NCBI GenBank assembly: GCA_022450705.1
Contig: JAKUPP010000009.1
Span: forward strand, 1-34,845
Source: Alphaproteobacteria bacterium
GTDB taxonomy: Bacteria; Pseudomonadota; Alphaproteobacteria; GCA-002720895
Direction of reading: 5' to 3'
DNA: 34,845 bases
The translations under genes and the position numbers were made by a program. The notes beneath the pieces are model-generated. The model had not been told where the DNA came from. It searched no databases and worked only from the letters and a program-made list of their open reading frames with translations. Within the stretch, counting starts at the first letter, position 1, and each line of letters begins with the position of its first letter. Of the stretch, positions 28,127 to 34,845 are shown in pieces.

Positions 28127-28768
28127 ATGAATTTTATTTCAAAAATTTTTAGAAAAATAAGCAATAATTTTTTTAAAGGTATATTAATCAGTGTCCCAGT
28201 TATTATTACTTTTTATATTGCATGGGGATTAATAAAGTTTTTCGACAACAAAGCCTCTCCAATATTAGGAACTTTTCCTTATGAAGTTCCCGGCTTTGGA
28301 TTAATACTTGTATTTATTTTCTTTTCAATAGTAGGTTTTTTAACTACGGGCCTACTTGGAAGAATTTTTTCATCGTTCATAGAAAAGATTTTATCCAAAA
28401 TTCCTGTACTTAGAAATATTTATAGTGGTTTAAAACAATTATTTGAAACTATACTTTCAAAAAAGTCTAATTCTTTTAGAGAAGTTGTATTAATTGAGTA
28501 TCCAAGAAAAGGAATTTGGGCTATGGGTTTTTTAACAGGTGACACAAAAGGGGAGGTTAATAGAAAAACAAAAAATCAAATGGTAAATATTTTTTTACCT
28601 ACAACCCCAAATCCAACATCTGGTTTTTTATTATTTTTACCTAAAAAAGATATATTACGATTAAGCATGACTGTTGAAGAGGGTATAAAAATGATTATTT
28701 CTGCCGGTATGCTTACACCTGAGGAAAAACAAAAAGAAATTAAATCTTTAAAAAAATTACAAAAATAA
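28127..28768 (+). CDS. DUF502 family membrane protein
   Basis: GILISVPVIITFYIAWGLIKFFD, IPVLRNIYSGLKQLFETI, FLPTTPNPTSGFLLFLPKKDI are DUF502 signatures. Confidence 0.88.
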   Translation: MNFISKIFRKISNNFFKGILISVPVIITFYIAWGLIKFFDNKASPILGTFPYEVPGFGLILVFIFFSIVGFLTTGLLGRIFSSFIEKILSKIPVLRNIYSGLKQLFETILSKKSNSFREVVLIEYPRKGIWAMGFLTGDTKGEVNRKTKNQMVNIFLPTTPNPTSGFLLFLPKKDILRLSMTVEEGIKMIISAGMLTPEEKQKEIKSLKKLQK

Positions 28769-28777
28769 TTTATCTAA

Positions 28778-30862
28778 CTATGCTATGGATATATATTTCG
28801 TAGAGCTACTTTGATTATATATTCTTAAAAATAAATTTATAACATCCTTATCTAATTTTTTCATAGTTTTTCTATTTTTAAAAATAATCTTTGCTTCTTT
28901 TAAGGCATCTTCCATTATTTTTGTATCAGTTAAAGGATCAACTATTTTAAATAATTGAAAACCTGATTGTCTTGTACCTAAAATTTCACCAAATCCTCTT
29001 AGTTTCAGATCTTCTTCAGCAATTTTGAATCCATCATGATTATTTTTAATCGTTTCAATTCTTTTTTTTGAAAATTCATTTAAATTATTTTCTTTATATA
29101 CTAAAACACATTTTGATTTTTTATCTGATCTTCCAACTCTGCCTCTTAATTGATGTAATTGAGATAAACCAAATCTATTAGATTCTTCTATAATCATTAC
29201 AGTTGCATCTGGAACGTCTATCCCAACTTCGATAATAGTCGTGGAAACTAATATAAGAATTTCTTTAGATTTAAATTTTTTTATAACTTTTTTTTTTTCC
29301 TCAATATCCATTTTTCCGTGAATTATTCCTACATTATTTCCAAATTTTTTTTTTAATTTTTCATACCTATTAGTAGCTGCGGTTAAGTCTAATTTCTCTG
29401 AATCTTCGATAAGCGGACATATCCAGAAAGCGTTTAGTTTTTCTTTAATAATATTTTTCAAACTGTTAATTATTTTAGATATTTTATTAGAAGGGATTGT
29501 TATAGTTTCTATTTTTTTTCTATTTATTGGTAATTCATTTATTTTTGAAATATTCATGTTTCCATACATTGTTAAAGCCAATGTTCTTGGAATTGGTGTT
29601 GCTGTCATTACCAAAATATGAGGGTTAGAACCTTTTGCTGACAGTTGAAATTTTTGATGCACTCCAAATCTGTGTTGTTCATCAATTATAATGTAACCAA
29701 GTTTCTTAAAAAGAATATTTCTTTGAAATATAGCATGAGTACCAATAATAACTTGCGCTGTTCCGTCTTCTATTTGTTTATAAATCTTTTCTTTTTCATT
29801 TTTTTTAATTTTTGATGTAAGAAGCACAGTTTTTATTTCTATATCTTTAAATAAATCACAAAAATAATTATAATGCTGTATAGCCAAAATTTCAGTTGGC
29901 ACCATTAAAGCTACTTGTATTTTTGTTTTTAATACGTTAGCTAAGGTAATGAGCGCAACTATAGTTTTTCCTGACCCCACATCACCTTGAAGCAATCTTA
30001 ACATAGGGATTTCTTTCTTTAAATCTAACTCAATTTCATTTATAACCTTTAATTGTGATTCAGTTAAATCAAATGGAATTTTTGAAATAATTTCTTTTTT
30101 AATTTCCTTATTAACTTTAATTTTATGACAAATATTTTTTTCTATTTTTTCTTTTGTAATTAATAATTTAATGTAATGAGACATTGCTTCATCAAACGCT
30201 AATCTTTCTCTTAATTTTTTTATTTTTTCTTCATTTAATTCTTTTGGTTTATGTATTAATTCAACGGATTCTTTCCAAGATCTCCAATTATTTTTTTGTA
30301 TCACTTCATCATTGATCCACTCAGGTACATCAATTAATTTTTCTAAAGCATAAGATATTGATTTTCTATAAACAGTCATAGTTAAACCTCTTGTTAAAGA
30401 ATATAAGGATAGCAAACCATGAAGATAGGGGAGTTCTTCTAATGGAGATATATTTTCAGGATGAATGATTTGAAATTTATTACCTAATTTTTCTAATTTT
30501 CCACAAATAATTCTTTTTTCACCAGTTGGTAATATTTTTTTTAAATATTTTACATAACCTCTAAAAAATATTATTTCAATTTCAACATCATTATTTTTAC
30601 ATAATATCTTATAAGGCATTTTCGGGTTAAATTGTGGCAAGTGTTTTTCTACGCTAACCTCTATAGCAACCTCCTCTTTTAAATGTTTGTTAGTTATTTC
30701 AACAAGATGTTTTCTTCTTTTAAAATTTCTTGGAATTGTTAGCAAAAGGTCAATAACCCTATTACCGCATAACTTTTGGAATAATAATAGCGTTTTTGGA
30801 CCTATTCCTTTTATATTTTCTATAGAGTTAAATAAATTATTTTTTGAAATCTTGTCTAACAT
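28778..30862 (-). CDS. recG: ATP-dependent DNA helicase RecG
   Basis: LLQGDVGSGKTIVALI, IIDEQHRFGVHQKF, VMTATPIPRTLALTMYG, LHQLRGRVGRSDKKS. Confidence 0.97.
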   Translation of the reverse strand: MLDKISKNNLFNSIENIKGIGPKTLLLFQKLCGNRVIDLLLTIPRNFKRRKHLVEITNKHLKEEVAIEVSVEKHLPQFNPKMPYKILCKNNDVEIEIIFFRGYVKYLKKILPTGEKRIICGKLEKLGNKFQIIHPENISPLEELPYLHGLLSLYSLTRGLTMTVYRKSISYALEKLIDVPEWINDEVIQKNNWRSWKESVELIHKPKELNEEKIKKLRERLAFDEAMSHYIKLLITKEKIEKNICHKIKVNKEIKKEIISKIPFDLTESQLKVINEIELDLKKEIPMLRLLQGDVGSGKTIVALITLANVLKTKIQVALMVPTEILAIQHYNYFCDLFKDIEIKTVLLTSKIKKNEKEKIYKQIEDGTAQVIIGTHAIFQRNILFKKLGYIIIDEQHRFGVHQKFQLSAKGSNPHILVMTATPIPRTLALTMYGNMNISKINELPINRKKIETITIPSNKISKIINSLKNIIKEKLNAFWICPLIEDSEKLDLTAATNRYEKLKKKFGNNVGIIHGKMDIEEKKKVIKKFKSKEILILVSTTIIEVGIDVPDATVMIIEESNRFGLSQLHQLRGRVGRSDKKSKCVLVYKENNLNEFSKKRIETIKNNHDGFKIAEEDLKLRGFGEILGTRQSGFQLFKIVDPLTDTKIMEDALKEAKIIFKNRKTMKKLDKDVINLFLRIYNQSSSTKYISIA

Positions 30863-30890
30863 GTAATCTACCTTATATTGATCTATATTA

Positions 30891-30906
30891 GATAATAAAT
30901 ATTATC
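30891..30906. repeat. Inverted repeat GATAATA-AA-TATTATC abutting the sdhE start codon
   Basis: Perfect 7-bp arms with a 2-bp centre; the last base is adjacent to ATG at 30907. Confidence 0.5.
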
Positions 30907-31197
30907 ATGTTGAAAAAAAATAATATTACTAATCTGTCACTAAGAAGAAAAAAAATTTTATTTAAATGTACTCATAGAGGTACAAAAGAATTGGATATCT
31001 TGTTAGGTAATTTCGTATCAAATCATATTAATTTACTAAAACCTAAAGAATTAGATTATTTAGAGGTTATATTAGGTTTTAACGATATAGATTTATATAA
31101 AATATTAACTAATAAGAAAGAAATAGATAAAAAAATGAACAAATTATTTTTAAAAAAAATTATTAAATTCAACCAAAAATTTAACAATTATATTTAA
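30907..31197 (+). CDS. sdhE: SdhE family (succinate dehydrogenase flavinylation/assembly factor)
   Basis: RRKKILFKCTHRGTKELDILLGNFV contains the RGxxE signature; divergent from recG as in other alphaproteobacteria. Confidence 0.85.
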   Translation: MLKKNNITNLSLRRKKILFKCTHRGTKELDILLGNFVSNHINLLKPKELDYLEVILGFNDIDLYKILTNKKEIDKKMNKLFLKKIIKFNQKFNNYI

Positions 31198-31200
31198 TTT

Positions 31201-31287
31201 ACTGAAAAAATTGACTATTTTTAATATTATATACTTACTTTTAAATTAAATTATTAAATAACATAATTATCTAACTGAAAAAATTGA
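31201..31287 (+). repeat. 14-bp direct repeat ACTGAAAAAATTGA at 31201-31214 and 31274-31287
   Basis: Exact match read from the sequence, 73-bp period; second copy contains the annotated phoR TTG start. Confidence 0.7.
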
Positions 31288-32414
31288 AAAAATTAATAAA
31301 TCTTAAAGCTTTTAAAAATATGTTGAGAAATAAGGAGAATAGTTCTCCAAAAATAGCCTTAAAAATAGCTAAAAACAAAAGCGATAGTGTTTTATCAGAT
31401 ATTAAACTAGTTAACGTTATAGATACTCCGTTTATTGTTTTAAAAGCTAATAATTCTATAAGTTTTATTAATAATGCTGCAAAAACAAAATTTAAGTTAA
31501 ATAACTATAGCAATATCTTTCATAATTTTAGAAGACCTGAATTTAGGGATAATATTGTTAAATTTAGAAAAATGAATAAAGATTCTCATGGATTTTTATT
31601 AGAACTGTTCAACGTACCTTTAACCATGTTTTTTGAAGTTAAAATGTATAAATTACATAGTGGCAATATCCTATTATCATTTATAGATATAACTCGTATA
31701 CAAAAATTAGAAAATATAAGATCAGATTTTATCGGAAATGTAAGCCACGAATTAAAAACTCCTTTATCAACCATTATGAATATTATTGAACTTTTTCATG
31801 ATCAAAAAAGTATGCAGACTAATGAGCAAAAAAAATTTTTAGATATTTTAAAAAAAGAATCTGGGAAAATGAAACTAATAATTGAAGATTTATTACAACT
31901 TACAAAAATAGAAACTGACTCAAATAAAAAAATTATAAAAACAGTAGATCTTAATAAAATTATAAAAGATTCAATCCAAAGTATTAGCACAACTGCAAAA
32001 AAAAATGGGATAAAAATTAAATTTAAGAAAATACAAATTGCTAATATAAAAGGGGATAAAAATCAGTTACATCAAATGTTTGTTAATATTTTAGATAATT
32101 CTATTAAATATTCACAAAAAAATTCAGATGTATTTATTCAATTAAGAAATACTGAAAATAGATATATATTATCTTTTAAAGATAAAGGAAAAGGAATTCC
32201 ACATACTTTAATACCTAGAATTACTGAAAGATTTTACAGAGTACCAAGTAATAAAATAGAGAATATTGAAGGAACAGGTTTAGGCTTAGCAATTGTTAAA
32301 CATATAGCACTAAGACATGATGCTAAATTAAATATAACTAGTAAAGTAGGGGTGGGAACTAACATAGAAATTATTTTTAAGAAATCTATAAACACAACCC
32401 GATTAGATCTTTAA
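31284..32414 (+). CDS. phoR: PhoR-like sensor histidine kinase with PAS-like N-terminus, no obvious TM segment
   Basis: H-box DFIGNVSHELKTPLSTI, N-box QMFVNILDNSIKYSQ, G-boxes DKGKGIP and GTGLGLAIVKH. TTG start; first in-frame ATG is at codon 13. Confidence 0.8.
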   Translation: MKKLINLKAFKNMLRNKENSSPKIALKIAKNKSDSVLSDIKLVNVIDTPFIVLKANNSISFINNAAKTKFKLNNYSNIFHNFRRPEFRDNIVKFRKMNKDSHGFLLELFNVPLTMFFEVKMYKLHSGNILLSFIDITRIQKLENIRSDFIGNVSHELKTPLSTIMNIIELFHDQKSMQTNEQKKFLDILKKESGKMKLIIEDLLQLTKIETDSNKKIIKTVDLNKIIKDSIQSISTTAKKNGIKIKFKKIQIANIKGDKNQLHQMFVNILDNSIKYSQKNSDVFIQLRNTENRYILSFKDKGKGIPHTLIPRITERFYRVPSNKIENIEGTGLGLAIVKHIALRHDAKLNITSKVGVGTNIEIIFKKSINTTRLDL

Positions 32415-32417
32415 TAA

Positions 32418-34523
32418 TTATATTTTCTTTACTGGTAGTTTTTCTAATGACTTTCCTCTACCAGATAAACTAGGATTATTCATAAAATATTGATGAGCAG
32501 AGAAACTTTTGTCTTTTCCATTTTTTTTAACTTTTTCATAATTTCCATCATTATTCAAATTCCAAGACTGCTCGTTGTCTTTTAGATTAGCTACCATAAT
32601 TTGATCTAATATTTGTTGATGAACAGTTTTATTTTCGATAGGTAAAAGTATTTCAATTCTTCGATCAAGATTTCTTGGCATTAAATCAGCAGATGATATA
32701 AAAACCTTATTATTTCTTGAAGGCATTTTTTTTCCATTTCCAAAGCAATAAATTCTTGAATGTTCTAGGAATCTGCCAACGATTGATTTTACTCTTATAT
32801 TTTCAGAAATATTTTTTTTTCCTGGAATTAAACAACAAATTCCTCTTACAATTAAATTAATTTTTACATTATTCTTTGATGCTTTACATAAGTGATCAAT
32901 TATTTTTTTATCTACCAAGCTGTTTACTTTCATCCAAATTTCAGCAGGCATTTTATTTTTTGCATATTCTATTTCTTTTTCAATTAAATTTACTAAATTT
33001 GTTCTTAAGTTTATCGGCGCATATGTAATATTTTTTACATTCTCTGGCTTTATTAAACTTGTCATATAGTTGAAAATTTTACCTAATTCTTGAGAAAGTT
33101 TTTTATTTGCTGTGAAATAAGATAAATCGCTATAAATCTTGGATGTTATAGAATGATAATTTCCAGTTCCAACGTGAGAATATGTAACTAATTTTCCTTG
33201 TTCTCTTCTTACAACCTGAGCTAGCTTTCCATGAATTTTTGTTCTAGCATTACTATAAAAAACCTTAACTCCAGCTGCTTGCATTTTATGAGCCCATTCC
33301 ATATTCTCAGCTTCATCAAATCTTGCTTTTAATTCAATTAGCGCAATTACATTTTTCCCATTTTCCGCAGCTTCGATTAATGCATTTGCAACCTCCGATT
33401 GATTTCCAATTCTGTAAAATGTTTGTTTAATAAGTAAAACTTTTGGATCGCTGGCTGCTTGCTTAAGAAATCTAATAACCACCTCAAACGTTTCATAAGG
33501 ATGATGAATGACCAGCTCCTTTTTTTTTATTGCAGCAAAACAATCGCCTTCAAATTCTTCTATTCTCTCAGGAAATCTTGGGAAATAAGAGCCATATAAT
33601 AAATTTTTATCATTAATTAGATCTGTTAATTGTTTCAAATCAACAAAGCCTAAAAAATATTTTTTAACAATAAAACTGTTATTTTTTATATTTAATAGTT
33701 CTGACATAGTTGAAATAATATTTTTATTTAATCCTATATATGAAAAAGAAATTATTTCTCCTAATTTTCTTTTTTTTAGAGATTTCTGTAAGTGACTTAA
33801 TAAATCATCTTCATCCGAGTACTCTAACTCGCTATCTCTTATAATTCTAAAAATTCCTATATTTGTTATTTTTATTCCAGGAAATAAAGATTGAGCGTAT
33901 TGCATAATAACATCTTCTATAGCAATGAATTTATTTAAATTTCCAATTTTTATGAATCTAGAAATATTGCTAGGAATTTGAATAAGTGATAATTTTTTTT
34001 TATCTAGCTCAGCTGATATTGCCATAGCGGAATTTGCTATATATGGAAAAGGATGATTTTTAAAAATTGTTATAGGAGTTAAAAGCGGTTGTACTTCATT
34101 TTGAAAAAAATCTTTTAACCATTGCCTATCTTTTTTTTTTAATTCTTTAAATTTACAAACAAAATATCTTTTTTTTTCTAATTGTTTTACTAAGTCAGAC
34201 CAAGTTTCGAGTTGAGTTTCGTGAATATTTTTCAAGTCTCTCATAATCTTAGTAAGAAATTCATCATTTGAAAGATTTGAAAAAGAATTAATAGGTAGGT
34301 TTTCAGCCATCATTCTATTTAATCCAGCAAGTCTTACCATTAAAAATTCATCTAAATTATTCCCAGATATTGATAGAAATTTGATTCTTTCTAAAATAGG
34401 ATTACTTTTATTATTAGCCTCTTCAAGAACCCTTGCATTAAATTTTAACCAAGATAAATCTCTATTAATTAAATAATCAAATGTATTCTTTTTTTTTTTA
34501 AATATAGATCCAAATATTTTCAT
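32418..34523 (-). CDS. ppk: Polyphosphate kinase 1
   Basis: INRDLSWLKFNARVLEEA, SGNNLDEFLMVRLAGL, LLIKQTFYRIG, RTKIHGKLAQVVRRE, YSHVGTGNYHSITSKIYSDLSYFT, EHSRIYCFGNG. Confidence 0.97.
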   Translation of the reverse strand: MKIFGSIFKKKKNTFDYLINRDLSWLKFNARVLEEANNKSNPILERIKFLSISGNNLDEFLMVRLAGLNRMMAENLPINSFSNLSNDEFLTKIMRDLKNIHETQLETWSDLVKQLEKKRYFVCKFKELKKKDRQWLKDFFQNEVQPLLTPITIFKNHPFPYIANSAMAISAELDKKKLSLIQIPSNISRFIKIGNLNKFIAIEDVIMQYAQSLFPGIKITNIGIFRIIRDSELEYSDEDDLLSHLQKSLKKRKLGEIISFSYIGLNKNIISTMSELLNIKNNSFIVKKYFLGFVDLKQLTDLINDKNLLYGSYFPRFPERIEEFEGDCFAAIKKKELVIHHPYETFEVVIRFLKQAASDPKVLLIKQTFYRIGNQSEVANALIEAAENGKNVIALIELKARFDEAENMEWAHKMQAAGVKVFYSNARTKIHGKLAQVVRREQGKLVTYSHVGTGNYHSITSKIYSDLSYFTANKKLSQELGKIFNYMTSLIKPENVKNITYAPINLRTNLVNLIEKEIEYAKNKMPAEIWMKVNSLVDKKIIDHLCKASKNNVKINLIVRGICCLIPGKKNISENIRVKSIVGRFLEHSRIYCFGNGKKMPSRNNKVFISSADLMPRNLDRRIEILLPIENKTVHQQILDQIMVANLKDNEQSWNLNNDGNYEKVKKNGKDKSFSAHQYFMNNPSLSGRGKSLEKLPVKKI

Positions 34524-34559
34524 TAAATTTATTTTATAGTAAAAAAAAATAAAAAACTG

Positions 34560-34592
34560 CTGTAACTTTTTTTTAATAAAACTTTAACATTA
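34560..34592 (+). promoter_or_regulatory. Tentative 11-bp-periodic repeat array upstream of ppk (Pho-box-like spacing)
   Basis: CTGTAAC-TTTT / TTTTAAT-AAAA / CTTTAAC-ATTA: three 7-bp units with 4-bp spacers in the ppk/sixA-like gap. Confidence 0.3.
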
Positions 34593-34640
34593 AAGATTTT
34601 TACAAACCACTTAGTTTATAAACCCTTTAAAAAAAAATAA

Positions 34641-34845
34641 TCAAAGTTCTTTTGGTTTAATAAATTCATATAGTTTCCCTTTTTTACAATCAACTTTAGA
34701 CCAATTATTTAAATTAAAATTAATTATTATCAAAGCTCCAGTTGGAAATTTAATATTTATTTTTTCATAGATTTTATTATTTTTATCTTTTGATAATTCT
34801 AGTGCTAAATTTTCAATTCCAGGATTATGACTTACAATCATTAAA
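34641..34845 (-). CDS. SixA-like phosphohistidine phosphatase (histidine phosphatase superfamily), truncated by window end
   Basis: LMIVSHNPGIENLALELS matches the second-His region of SixA-type proteins (vgHNPgle); frame runs off the window. Confidence 0.7.
   Translation of the reverse strand, partial: LMIVSHNPGIENLALELSKDKNNKIYEKINIKFPTGALIIINFNLNNWSKVDCKKGKLYEFIKPKEL

Noticed and set aside
31586-31990. Minus-strand ORFs 31586..31774 and 31802..31990
   Set aside because: Antisense to the conserved histidine kinase catalytic core.
1-34845. CRISPR array, prophage, transposon, toxin-antitoxin or defence system
   Set aside because: No regularly spaced repeats, transposase, integrase, Cas or phage structural motifs were visible in any ORF.

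Overview
This is a strongly AT-rich, densely packed bacterial window. It is almost entirely conserved core genome, with the gene order of a streamlined alphaproteobacterium; SAR11/Pelagibacterales-like is my best guess, inferred from composition and synteny only. From left to right: 3' end of ilvD; xth, an A-type Fe-S carrier (erpA/iscA family), dgt, argS, a 71-aa membrane-anchored ORF, nagZ, scpA, scpB; an iron-type ABC permease and ATPase; tatA (51 aa, missing from the supplied ORF track), tatB, tatC; serS, pcm, yajC, secD, secF. Then a NodU/CmcH-type carbamoyltransferase, a PuuD-like membrane protein, a 30-aa membrane microprotein and uvrA. Then ssb, gyrA, coaD, tRNA-Lys(UUU), an FkbM methyltransferase, a small exported protein, pdxH, a lipoprotein, a DUF1134/EipA-like protein, a DUF502 protein, recG, sdhE, a PhoR-like kinase without obvious membrane segments, ppk, and the start-proximal-truncated end of a SixA-like phosphatase. 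I see no CRISPR array, prophage, transposon, toxin-antitoxin or defence island. I do not see a clearly new multi-gene system. The observations worth a second look are breaks in conserved synteny (ABC cassette between scpB and tatA, missing surE, phoR after sdhE instead of mfd), a possible SPOR-protein remnant, small unannotated ORFs, an 11-bp-periodic motif upstream of ppk, a repeat at the sdhE/phoR junction, a hairpin early in serS, and a structured or coding GC-richer patch upstream of the carbamoyltransferase.
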